Below, piece by piece: positions 1 to 11,246 of a DNA stretch of 64,000 bases (position 1 is the stretch's first letter; the number at the start of each line of letters is the position of its first letter). Source of the DNA: Siphlonurus alternatus (lineage: Eukaryota; Arthropoda; Insecta; Ephemeroptera; Siphlonuridae); contig OX463781.1 in the NCBI GenBank assembly GCA_949825025.1, positions 38,465,950 through 38,529,949 on the forward strand. The letters run 5' to 3'. Both the position numbers and the translations under genes were made by a program. The notes under the pieces were generated by a model. The model saw nothing but the letters and a program-made list of their open reading frames with translations. It was not told the DNA's origin and did not search any database.

Positions 1-1000
1 AAAGTTGTAGCAAATTTCTTATATTTGCAAATCGTTAATTATGTAGTTACAATATTTTTGTCACTACAGTATTTTTTCTTATAAAAAAATAGACCACATT
101 TTAAGACGATGTACTAATGTATGATCAAGAAAAAATATTTATATTTAAATTTTCAAAACAGGAAAATCAATTCATTACATTAAGTATACTGTAAAATTAA
201 TACATTTAAAAATCGGATTTTTTTAACTTCAATAATAAATTTAAATATATACGTACAGTATTATACATATGACTTACATGAGACAATGAAACTAGCAATT
301 GCAAGATGTAATATACCTATATAATTAATTAAAAAATAATAAAAATACTATATATAATTTTTATTGTTATGCTGAACATCATGCGGGGAATGTTTTCAAC
401 ATTTTTTATACTTTAAATTGTTGTCTTTATAGTGTCTTTTCGTATACAAAAACAAAAATAACTTAATAATGAATACTACATAATATAATTATCATAATAG
501 AATTATACCATACTTAAATAATGATAATATTGTAGACCGATTTTAAAAAAATTAAAGATGTATTAACAATGTGTTTCGGGGATATAAATTTTTAAAGTTT
601 TTTTTTTTAAGAAAATTTTTCATAAAATTTTAGCTAAATCGTATCCGTCGAGTACCATTTTTTGTTATTTTTCCCTTAAAATTTACTAAAGTTCAGCCCT
701 CAAGGGGGGGGTTATAACACCCAAAACCCCCCCCTTGTCTACGCCCCTGCCATTTCATCCTTGAGTGAAAAGAAAATAAGATGCGTTTTAGAGGTAAAAA
801 AAATAAGACGTGTAAAGGATTACTTGAAGACGAAATTTTTTAACTAGGGACAATTTTTTTTGTATATTTAAGTACTAATTTACTTTAATTATAATATTTT
901 AAGGTTATTATAAACCTCGTAAAAAAACTGTAATTGAGTATAATAAATTAATACCAATTAATTAATATATAAATACTTTAGTATATAGACTCTTTTACAA
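1..1000. other. AT-rich intergenic DNA, no gene seen
   Basis: No ORF or splice-like exon is convincing. A G-run/C-run inverted pair at about 702-737 followed by CTTGTCTACGCCCCTG looks like the edge of a dispersed repeat. Confidence 0.6.
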
Positions 1001-1350
1001 TTAAAGGAAGTTTCACTCGCGATCGACAACGGCGATGCGAAGCGATTTTGACGCAAAAGCTGTGAAATCCTATGCTGCGATCGAATTCACCAGGTTATGG
1101 CACTCTTATGGCGACGAATATCACATTAATTATCGATGCTCTTTTTTTAATAGCCAAATGTGGCCGCCAATGGATGTTACAGCAAGTGCGCATATATTAT
1201 TCGCCTAACATCGCATGATAAAAATCGCCGTGTCAATCCGCCTTAATTATAAGAGAATAGCCCTGCCTCGCGAATTCGCTCGCTGCTTAGGATTTTACAG
1301 CTTTTGCGTTCAAATTGCGTCGCATCGCCGTTTTGTCCCTCATGAAAATC
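1000..1350 (-). mobile_element. TTAA-type MITE plus partial second copy
   Basis: The stretch ending AATCCGCCTTAA at about 1246 is homologous in reverse orientation to 49858-50065, sharing the GCGCACTTGCTGTAACATCC core and the CGTCGCATCGCCGTT type end. A partial second copy in the opposite orientation follows at 1265-1345. The family has imperfect inverted ends and TTAA flanks. Confidence 0.6.
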
Positions 1351-2150
1351 TAGGGTTCATCCAGCGTGGGATGAGGGTGATGTAGCCTTCCCCTTCCCCC
1401 CCCCCCCCCGTCCTACATCTGATCACACGTGTGTTTCTAGGGAGCTGCTTGACGCGTGGCAAGACGAGCTTTTTTGACGTCATCAACAACAACTCACATT
1501 GTCATCCTAATTACTGCTGACAAGAACAACTAGTACAATATACATGTCATGTAAATGAGAAAATTAGTCATTTAATTAAATTGCTTTTCAAGGTAGAAAA
1601 ATATCATCATGTTAATTTATTCGTAGTAAAAACTGCTGTAAAAATATTAATAAGTATAATCATAATTGTGTTAAAATATTTTAAGTTAATAATTATAACA
1701 TAACAACTTTAAAATAATTATTATTATTTTTTTTTTTTTTGCATTGTGTGTATGAATTACTGTATTTTAATTTATTAAAATATGTTTGTATCATATTTAT
1801 TATTGTTTTGTAGGTAAATAATATTATTATGTCACACAAATAGATATTAATAAACATGAAAATAATGTTTAAAAAAGTGTATGATAAATATTAATTGTGT
1901 TAATACTGTATCAAGTTGTGAATAATTATTGTATAATGCAATTTTAAATAAAGCTTATTATTTATGTATTACTGCATGATCAAGAATACTAACTGTGGAA
2001 TTTTCTGTGAATAATAAATACAGTTTTATTAAAAAAAATACACAAATTGATTTAATTTTCACCCTATATATAGCTGTTCTCTACATTAGTTACAGAATTA
2101 CAGATCTTAATTTAAGTGTAGATTCGACTACGCGCGGCTATCGTCTTTTA
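1350..2150. other. AT-rich intergenic DNA
   Basis: A C10 run near 1396-1410 and a CRE-like TGACGTCA near 1477 are the only notable motifs; no gene seen. Confidence 0.5.
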
Positions 2151-2151
2151 A

Positions 2152-2390
2152 CTAGTCGAAAATAAGAGTGCTAAGTGATAATTTGAGCAGTACACTGTTA
2201 TTTTCCAGCATTATAAGACAGTCTTAAAACAATACATTCTGTCTTAATGTAAGACATAAGCATCTTACTATAAGACAGTATTTATCGTATTATAAGACCC
2301 TTCCTCGGTAAGACATGTTTCACCAGTAAGACATAAGACATATGTTTTATAATAAGACATGTGAGGGTCTTATTTTAGTAGTATCGCCTT
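2152..2390. repeat. Left end block of outer element O, with TAAGACA tandem motifs
   Basis: It begins CTAGTCGAAAATAAGAG, continues through AATTTGAGCAGTACACTG and is then built of many TAAGACA/TGTCTTA repeats. The same order, inverted, occurs at 14583-14795. I read the two as the terminal inverted repeats of one element, although two separate related insertions would look similar. Confidence 0.55.
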
Positions 2391-2399
2391 CTTCTCACA

Positions 2400-2494
2400 G
2401 AGGTCGCAATATGCGAAAGAAAAATCTGAGGTAAACGTTGGGTGTACGTGTGATGGAGGTTGCTGAAGAAAAAGTGAAATATCAGTGCAATTAG
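2400..2494 (+). ncRNA. Possible noncoding exon with consensus donor
   Basis: A relatively GC-rich stretch in element O ends at AATTAG followed by GTGAGT (donor at 2495). The 5' limit is unknown and there is no long ORF. It would be the first exon of a transcript running through 2799-2874. Confidence 0.25.
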
Positions 2495-2798
2495 GTGAGT
2501 AAAGTGGCCCACAATGCTACAAGACTGTGAATTGCATCACCATAATACTGATTGTATAAGAACAAGCAGGCTTATTTCACTAAACTTTATATTATTAAAA
2601 GCGCAAAATTTGCCAAGCCATTGTGCCACCGACCTACTGTAGATGCATATGAACGAACGGCGCATCATGGCCGCTAAAAATTTTATTTGAATTTTAATTA
2701 ATGTTAAAAAAATTAAATTCATACGAACTTAAGTCAATAACAAATAAGTGAACATTTGTTGAGAAATTTTGTTAAAAATAAATGTGTTTACTCTACAG

Positions 2799-2874
2799 AA
2801 TATGATGCCGACCCAAGACCGAGGGAAAATAGTTTGGATCTCACCATGATACGTACATACAGAAATTAATAAAG
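2799..2874 (+). ncRNA. Possible 76-nt noncoding exon
   Basis: It is bounded by CTCTACAG on the left and GTAAGA on the right, both good splice signals. The longest frame from its ATG is about 14 codons, so a coding role is unlikely. It lies in the original interior of element O. Confidence 0.3.
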
Positions 2875-3009
2875 GTAAGAATTTACCAGAATCTTTGAAG
2901 CTTTAACTCTTTTTCACATGAACATGAAGCTATTAAAATAATCATGTATTCATATATATAATTATATGCTGTCTCTGCGTTTAGGTATGCATATACTGTT
3001 GAGGGCGAA

Positions 3010-5290
3010 TAATTTTTACCGGTAATTTACCGGAAATTGTGAATCAATATCTCACCTTCGGACAAAAAACTATATATATTTTGCTTTTTTTATCGTATTA
3101 TTTTTGTTATCTGTGTAATATTCATTGATAATACCGGTAAGAGCTGATAATATTTTACCGGTAACAATTACCAGGGCACAATCGATATTAGATTTTTACA
3201 TCTTGCAGCAGGCTATTCATCACATGCAGAGTTAAAATTGTTTTATACTTGAATTCAGAGATAGCTTTATCAGTGATGATAATTTGTTTTACCGGTAATT
3301 TACCGGAAACTGTGAATCAATATTTTCTTTCATACCTGAACATGAAGCTATTAAAAAAAAATTGCAACGCAAAAGTGTGTATTTATATGATACTGCTGAG
3401 AGCTGATAATATATTTCACCGGTAATTTACCGGAAAATGTGAACCAATATTTTCTTTCTTATCGAAATTTAACGATTACAAAAATTGTTTCTTCATAAAA
3501 TTGTGTGTTATCTGTGGATCAAAGTTTGTTTAGATATGCTGATGGCTGATATTTATGTTATACCGGTAATTTACCGGAGACCTTGAATTCATATTTTTCC
3601 CAACTCAGAACAAAAAGTTATCATTTTTTTTTGTACAATTGTATGTTATCTGTGTATTTAGATACTGCTGATATTTTACCGGTAATTTACCGGAAACTGT
3701 AAATCAATGTTTTCATTCAGACATGGATTTGAATAAGCTATTAAAAAACATTTCTTCACAAAATTGTGTTATGTGTGTGTTTAGATACTGCTGAGGGCTG
3801 ATCGATAATTATGTTATACCAGTAATTTACCGGTAAATGTGAACCAATACTTAATTTCTTTCAGATCGCTATTACCGGTAAAATATTATCAGCCCTCAGC
3901 AATATTTAAATAAACAGATAACGTACAATTGTACGAAGAAAAATAATAATAGCTTTTTGTCCTGATCGAGATTGGAAAAAATAATAATTCAAGGTCTTCG
4001 GTAAATTACCGGTATAACATAAAAATATCAGACATCAGCATATCTAAACACACACATAACACAATTTTGTGAAAAAACGTATTAATTAATAGCTTCCAAT
4101 CCATATCTAAAAGAAAACATTGATTTAAAATTTCCGGTAAATTACCGGTAAAATATTATCAGCCTTCAGCAGTATTTAAATATAGAGATAACGTATACAA
4201 TTGTACGAAGAAAAATAATAATAGCTTTTTGTCCTGAGTTAGGAAAAAATATTAATTCAAGAAATGTCCGGTAAATTACCGGTATAACATAAATATCAGC
4301 CCTCAGCAATATCTAAACACACATATAACACAATTTTGTGAAAAAACGTATTATTTTAATAGCTTCCAATCCATGTCTGACAGAAAACATTGATTTACAG
4401 TGTCCGGTAAATTACCGGTAAAATATTATCAGCCCTCAACATTATTTGAATATAGAGATAACGTACAATTGTACGAAGAAAAACAATAATAGCTTTTTGT
4501 CCTGAGTTGGGAAAAATATTAATTCAAGAGGTGTCCGGTAAATTACCGGTATAACATATATATCAGCCCTCAGCACTATCTAAGCACACACATAACACAA
4601 TTTTGTGAAGAAACGTATTATTTTAATAGCTTCCAATCCATGTCTGACAGAAAACATTGATTTACAGTGTCCGGTAAATTACCGGTAAAATATTATCAGC
4701 CCTCAACATTATTTGAATATAGAGATAACGTACAATTGTACGAAGAAAAACAATAATAGCTTTTTGTCCTGAGTTGGGAAAAATATTAATTCAAGAGGTG
4801 TCCGGTAAATTACCGGTATAATATATATATCAGCCCTCAGCACTATCTAAACACACAAATAACACGATTTTGTGAAAAAACGTATTAATTATTAGCTTCC
4901 AATCCATGTCTGAAAAAAAATTGATTTACAGTGTCCGGTAAATTACCGGTAAAATATTATCAGTCCTCAGCAGTATCTAAATACACAGATAACATTTAGT
5001 AGTGCGTAGAAAAATAATAATAGCTTTTTGTCCTGATTGGAGAAAATATTAATTCAAGGTCTCCTTTAAATTACCAGTATAACATAAATATCAGCCATCA
5101 GCATATCTAAACCAACTATAACCCACAATTTTGTGAAGAAACGTATATATTTTTTTTAATAGCTTCATGTCCAGATTGGGTATGGACGAGTTACGAATAT
5201 AATCATTATATAATTGTATGGCATCTGCATGTTTAGATAATGCTGAGAGCACAATATTTACCGGTAATTACTGGCAGATTATTAATTCAA
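3010..5290. repeat. Satellite-like array with a 15-bp palindrome in every unit
   Basis: About 16-18 monomers of about 130-135 bp each carry the perfect odd palindrome CCGGTAAATTACCGG or a near match. In the right part two monomer types alternate to make a 267-bp dimer: the palindromes at 4404 and 4671 are exactly one dimer apart and the intervening units are almost identical. Units left of about 3850 are in the opposite orientation to those right of it, so the array is itself a large imperfect inverted repeat. Confidence 0.8.
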
Positions 5291-5649
5291 AATGGGAGTT
5301 TTCACTACAGGATATAAATATTTTCTTCGCAGGTTGTACACTCTGTTAAACATATCTACACATTCCTGGTTAACATAAAGTGATGGACATAAAGTTAATA
5401 TTGTGTCCCACACAGCACACAATGGATATTTTTTGGATGATATCTAGATATAATCTGTATAGAACTTTTTACTTATCTAAAAATTATATAGATATTATCC
5501 ATGAACTTTCATGTATATTTTTTAGCTAAATGTCCTCTATTTTTTGGATAAAGTTATCTTGTTAATATCTTATCCTATAATTATACATTTTTTATCTAGC
5601 TATATTATCCTCCTATATACTATGCTTCTATTTTTAAGTAAAAACACAC

Positions 5650-6040
5650 ATAAATAATTATAGTAACATACATTTTTATTATTTATAACATTTCTAAATC
5701 AACATACACATTATTGGAAATTTTAAAGATATTGTGATAAATCATGCATCATACTTGTAAAATGATAAAAAAAAAGTAATAACTAAAGTGGTTTTCAATT
5801 TTTAACAAAACTTAACTGCTGCTGGTATACAATAACATAAACACATATTATATTAAATAATACTGTATGCATAATACAGTATTATTTAATATAATTAAAT
5901 ATTACAGTATTTAACTATTTTACAGTATATTACTGTAAATTATTACAGTATTATTTAATAATGTAATAATTTTAAGCATGTGCATTAGTATTTCAATATA
6001 TATATAAATAATTATAATAGTAAATCCATATATTATAGGA
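5650..6040. other. AT-rich stretch in element D
   Basis: No gene. A small AT-only palindrome with about 17-bp arms lies at about 5850-5893, and similar ACAGTATTA motifs recur to 5960. Confidence 0.4.
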
Positions 6041-6319
6041 ATCCCGGACCAAATACCCCCGGACGAAATACCCCCGGACCAAATATCCCCGCCCGGACCG
6101 GACGAAATACCCCCGGACGAAATACTCCCGGACGAAATATCCCCGGACGAAATACTCCCGGACGAAATACCCCCGGACGAAATACCCCCTTGTAAGTGGA
6201 GAGGGGCGGGCGACCAACACGGGAGGGGAAGTCGACTTTATTTATAAAGTGTGTTTTTATGTCGTTTGTCTGACGTCACGCGCGTCGTATTAAAGAAGGA
6301 AGTTATAGTAATGCCATTT

Positions 6320-6546
6320 TTCACAACAAATATATATCACATATAAAATTCAAAGTATATTTATAGTTAGTACCGTATCAAGATCTCAAATTGCGTCTTT
6401 AATTTAATTATACCAAAACATACTCAAAATTGTGCCGCAAACAAACGATTTTTGTATATGCTATGCTTACTTTGATTGTGCGGCAATTGTCACAGCGTTT
6501 TGCAGCAAGATTTTGAAGTTGATTAAACGATTTTAGGTTTTTAAAC
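6320..6546. other. Left inner flank between element A arm and element C
   Basis: AT-rich, with a 60-codon minus-strand frame that has no supporting features. Confidence 0.4.
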
Positions 6547-7182
6547 CTAGATGTGCCACTAGCGATTTGAGCAAAGCCCGAAATTAACAAATACTTCGGG
6601 CTTTGCTTATTTAAATTTGAACATTTCTAGAAGTGCTCAAATCGAAAAAAGCAATCCCCGACGAGGAGTTTTATATCGGGCTTTGCTCATTTAAATTTGA
6701 TCATTTCTAGAAGTGCTCAAATCGGTAAAAGCGAACCCCGACGAAAAGTTTTATTTCGGGGTTTGCTCATTTAAATTTGCTCGTTTCTAAAAGTGCTCAA
6801 CTCGAAAAAAGCAACCCCGACGATAATTTTTATTTCGGGCTTTGCTCACAGTTTTGATCATTGCTAGAAGTGCTCAAAGCAAAATAAAAATAATAATTGG
6901 AAATTGTGCCGTATTATAGCAATAAATAATAAAATAATGTAAATTTAATAAAATTTTAATTATATCACTTTTTTAATTTATTGATAAAAATACAAATTTA
7001 ACATCAGTAGCGTGTATAGTATTTGTTTTATTAAAACATTTCTTTCTGTATTATTCAAGTCATATTGAAAAAATACGATTTTTTCACACTGACAATGAGA
7101 GACACTTTTAATTTTTTTATTATTATCATTTTTTTATAATTAAAGGGTATGATTACAATTATACTCTAGCAATGAATTTCAG

Positions 7183-7307
7183 GTTGCAGATGAACAATTT
7201 CTAAGTTCAGACGACGTACCACACATGACAAAGAAAAGAGTGTCTCAGATCAGCAGCAGCATTAGCAAATTCAAAGCCAGGTTTTGTGTTTTGCAACTGC
7301 AAGAAAG
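7183..7307 (+). pseudogene. Exon-like open frame, unrecognised
   Basis: It is bounded by ATTTCAG on the left and by possible donors at 7281 (CCAG then GTTTTG) or 7308. The open frame reads VADEQFLSSDDVPHMTKK and then RVSQISSSISKFKA, with balanced residue use unlike the AT-driven frames around it. It may be a captured coding exon or old transposon protein; I do not recognise a family. Confidence 0.25.
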
Positions 7308-7830
7308 GTTGTCAATTTTTTTTTTTTTTTTTACTTCATAAATAGTTTATACATTAATGTCCAGCCAAAATTATTAACATAATCTTAGCGGCCGGTTCAT
7401 AAAATACATAGTAATTAAATTTCAAGCTAAAACAATTTATTCAAGCATATTTAATCAATTAATATTAAGGAAAAAAAAAAGGCAATAACAAAATAATTTA
7501 ATTAAAGAATTTAACAAAAATGGCAAGATTCTATGGCAAGAATTACTTTTTTTGCAAACAAAAGTTTTAATTTAATTTCACATTATTATTAAAATTGTCG
7601 CTTTAAAATTTATACAACACAAACAAAATGTTCCAATTAAATTATATTAATACTTTTTATGAGACTAAATATTATTATCCAAATTAAAAGTACAAGTATT
7701 CAATTTAAAATATGTTGTGCAAATTAAGAAAAAATTTAGATGAAATTTAAAATGCCATGATAGTAATCCCTGCAAAAATAAGTCAAGTTCAGATAATAAT
7801 ACGATCAGGTAATAATCAAGTTTAATAATA

Positions 7831-7833
7831 TTT

Positions 7834-7921
<88 letters not shown>

Positions 7922-7950
7922 TTCATTTATTTATTTATTATTTATTTTAA
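7831..7950. repeat. (TTTA)n microsatellite
   Basis: About 28 copies of a TTTA tetranucleotide with a single ATTC interruption near 7921. Confidence 0.95.
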
Positions 7951-8067
7951 ATTAGTAGGTTTGATACTATCTTGAGGAGCTCTTTGCTTCTTACCAAGTT
8001 CTGTAAATTAAGTTAAAATGAATTTATAATATATCAGCTGTAAAAATTTATTTAAATTAACTAACAA

Positions 8068-8515
8068 ATGGACAATTTGCATCAACTTTTTTTAGTAGCT
8101 CAATCGAAAGAGGAGGTCGAAAAATACACCTGTGAATTTTATGCGATTTTTATTCGTACTGCATCATGGCTAAAAGAGAGGTCACGTGACCTGGAGCCGG
8201 CGCCCGTGTCGCCCGTGACGTCACTTAACTGTTCCGTCAAACAAACGATCGACTTTATAAAGCTTGCAAACAACCACGTTGCTATGGAAACAAGCAACAA
8301 TTAATTTATTGTTTACAAGCGTTATATAGACAATCGTTTGCTTGACCAGACAGTTCAATGACGTCACGGGCGACACGGGCGCCGGCTCCAGGTCACGTGA
8401 CCTCTCTTTTAGCCATGATGCAGTACGAATAAAAATCGCATAAAATTCACAGGTGTATTTTTCGACGTCCTCTTTCGATTGAGCTACTAAAAAAAGTTGA
8501 TGCAAATTGTCCATT
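8068..8515. repeat. Near-perfect 448-bp palindrome with a mirrored small ORF
   Basis: The first about 165 bp of each arm (8068-8235 and 8515-8350) are almost identical in inverted orientation; I see a single change (GAGGAGGTC versus GAGGACGTC). Both arms contain GGTCACGTGACC, a GCCGGCGCCCGTGTCGCCCG block and TGACGTCA. From the same ATG on each strand the arms translate to MDNLHQLFLVAQSKE and about 40 further shared residues, differing by one Glu/Asp change. The centre near 8290 is diverged. Confidence 0.8.
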
Positions 8516-9058
8516 ATATTAATTAATATAAAAAGTGTGACAAAATCGTATTTTTCAGTATGACTTGAATAAAACAGAAATAAATATTTTAATAAAAAAA
8601 TAATATACACGCTATATATATAATGCTAAATTTGTATTTTTGTTACTCAATTAAAAAAGTGATGTAATTAAAATATTATTAAATTCACAATATTTTATTG
8701 TTTTAATTATTTATTACAAATTATTACTATAATACGGCACAATTTCCAATTATTTTTTTTCACTTTGCTTTGAGCACTTCTAGAAATGATCAAAACAGTG
8801 AGCAAAGCCCAAAATAAAGCTTCTCGTCAGGGTTTGTATTTTTCGAGTTGAGCACTTCTAGAAATGATCAAATTTAAATGAGCAAACCCCGAAATGAAAC
8901 TTCACGTCGGGGTTTGCTTTTTTCGATTTGAGCACTTCTAGAAATGTTCAAATTTATATGAGCAAAGCCCAAAATATTTGTTAATTTCGGGCTTTGCTCA
9001 AATCGCTAGGGGCACACACCTACAGATGTACGCATTGAATTCGGGCTTTGGTGCCAAC

Positions 9059-9080
9059 ATATATATATATATATATATAT
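9059..9080. repeat. (AT)n tract
   Basis: A short pure AT dinucleotide run at the outer edge of element C. Confidence 0.9.
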
Positions 9081-9436
9081 AAATAGAAAAGGAAGGAATA
9101 AATAAGGAAATAAATAGAACAACAAGAAAATTAAGTTTCTTCAGGAAGGGTACACATGCTCTACGTTAAGTGTTCACGGCACCTATAGCACCGGGGAACC
9201 AAAAACAATAAAAAATATTGCATTTTTAGACCTATACCGATCGAATCAGAATTAAAAAATTACACTAAAAAAATTTACTTATTTTTTTTTTAAGTTAAAA
9301 AATTATATTATAGGGATGATTTTGAAAATTTTTAGTTAAAAAAAAATCTAAAAAAAAATGCAATAAACACTAATAATTAACATGCATAAAATGTATCGTA
9401 TCAAAATTTATTACACATTAATTTTAATTGGTATGC
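9080..9436. other. Spacer between elements C and B
   Basis: AT-rich with no gene. CGGCACCTATAGCACCGGGG near 9178 is the only GC-rich part. Confidence 0.4.
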
Positions 9437-9894
9437 GGAAAACTCGGAGCCGGAAAACTCGGAGCCGCGTCTGCACGCTAGGAAAACTCGGAGCACGGAA
9501 AACTCGGAGCACGGAAAACTCGGAGCCGGAAAACTCGGAGCCGGAAAACTCGGAGCACGGAAAACTCGGAGCACGGAAAACTCGGAGCCCCGCTAGGAAA
9601 ACTCGGAGCGTCGCATTTTTAAACTATGTAGAGCATAAAAATATAAAATATCGTTGCCACTGAGGAACAAAATTAAAGAAGACGTAAATATTATGAGCAT
9701 AATTCGAGTAATATATTCATAGCTTTTCTCTAAGTCTTATAAATATTATATTAATTAGCTTTTCTCAGGACTTATATTACATTATCTATTTCAGATTAAT
9801 CTCTATTTCATTCGTAGACTATTAAATAGCTTGCAGTGATACAACATGGGCTTAAAATATTTAGTCGACATACATTTTTTATTTTATGTAATTA

Positions 9895-11246
9895 AGAAAT
9901 TATGCAAAATCAAATGCAATTTAATATTTCCCTTGAAACAACAGATAACTTTCTCATTTTTTTTTATATAAAGATGTGCCTTCAGTGTAGGAGTTGCATG
10001 TGATTGTAGAATTATTATAAAGATTATTGAGGACCTAAATACTATATAATGAGCATAAATCAATTATTTATTATTCTTCATACTTTAAAACTTATAAATT
10101 ATTTATAAAACTTATAACTTCTGTAAATTTTAATACAAGGAACGCAAGGGACAGATGTAGTAGCCGTTTTGATTTACAATGAGTATTATCGAGAGCATTT
10201 TATAAATGTTCATTTCTCTATGAACCCCAGAAACCCCAGATTAGTTGTATTATAATACACATTTTAATAACATTTTGTTATTTATTTTTTATATCGTTCA
10301 TTTTTAAAAAGAAGAAAATCATATTTACATTTTTCTAATTGAAGGTGACATGATCGAATTATAATTATTTTTAATGAATAAAACGAATGTCAAAAGTAGA
10401 AGCTCAAAAGTAAGAATGGGTACTGTTAAAATATTATTCGACTGCATGAGGATAAAGTTGCTTTTCTTTACTTTTTTTACAAAGTTTTAAATAACTTTGC
10501 TATTTAACGATTGACCTCAGTTACTGGCAGGTTCAAAAGAAATTTCTATCAGACGGAATCGAATGAAATAAATTTTAATAATTCGAGAATGATCTAAAAC
10601 GTAATCGCTTATGGTTTGGGCAAATTCAAGGGGGCGGTTTTCTCACAACAGCTCCATTTCCGGTTTCCGTCCATAAGGCCAATGTTAAACTTCTACCTCA
10701 GTTTTTTCAAAACTGCATGATCAGAAATATCCACTTCAAAATTTGCATGCCTCCTATTGATGGCAAGTTCTAAATTCTCTGCAAGTCTTGTAGCATTCAA
10801 GGGGGCCGATTCCGAGATCTCCATCAACTGAGGTCAATCCTTAAAAAATCGGATAGCATATCGAAAAACCGTTATGAAGGAAAAGGTAGTAATATTAAAA
10901 TATTATTCGACTGCATGAGGATAAATCTGCTTTTCTTTACTTTTTTTACAAAGTTTTAAATAACTTTGCTATTTAAAAAATTGGAAACTATGCAAAATCA
11001 AATGCAATTTAATATTTCCCTTGAAACAACAGATAACTTTCTCATTTTTTTTTTATATAAAGATGTGCCTTCAGTGTAGGAGTTGCATGTGATTATAGAA
11101 TTATTATAAAGATTATTGAGGACCTAAATACTATATAATGAGCATAATCAATTATTTATTATTCTTCATACTTTAAAACTTATAAATTATTTATAAAACT
11201 TATAACTTCTGTAAATTTTAATACAAGGAACGCAAGGGACAGATGA
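9895..11246 (+). repeat. Direct repeats in the interior of element B
   Basis: The segment 9895-10163 recurs in the same orientation at 10988-11246, ending in both cases with AACGCAAGGGACAGATG. A second pair (10433-10500 and 10902-10976, CGACTGCATGAGGATAAA) flanks the MITE at 10497-10857. The interior thus looks tandemly duplicated around an insertion. Confidence 0.65.
10497..10857 (+). mobile_element. MITE with GATTGACCTCAGTT ends, copy 1
   Basis: The inverted ends are GATTGACCTCAGTT and AACTGAGGTCAATCC. The interior, with CTCCATTTCCGGTTTCCGTC and CATAAGGCCAATGTTAAACT, matches 47655-47990 in intron 6 of the transporter. Confidence 0.7.

Larger units (their letters stand above)
7096..8067. 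mobile_element. Insertion of about 970 bp in the left arm of element C
   Basis: Comparison with the right arm shows the two arms collinear up to TCACACT and again from ATGGACAATTTG. Only the left copy has this segment. It contains an exon-like open frame at 7183-7307, a T run near 7317 and a TTTA microsatellite at about 7831-7950. Confidence 0.55.
6547..9025. mobile_element. Element C: hairpin-like element with about 86-bp tandem units
   Basis: The arms consist of about four units of about 86 bp containing CGGGCTTTGCTCATTTAAAT and TTTCTAGAAGTGCTCAAATC, then a shared AT-rich stretch (6890-7095 versus 8516-8750), then the near-identical inner palindrome 8068-8515. The right arm is continuous. 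The left arm is broken by about 970 bp at 7096-8067. Restored, the arms would be about 800-900 bp with almost no loop. Confidence 0.65.

Noticed and set aside
3010..5290. CRISPR-like array, because of regularly spaced palindromic repeats
   Set aside because: Eukaryotic context, spacers are themselves repeated, monomers about 133 bp; it is a satellite.
5993..6220. FVRGYFVREY-type repeat protein
   Set aside because: Translation of the 15-bp tandem unit at the end of element A; no start context or composition of a real protein.
9382..9663. KTRSRKTRS and ENSEPENSEP-like repeat protein
   Set aside because: Translation of the GGAAAACTCGGAGC tandem array at the end of element B.
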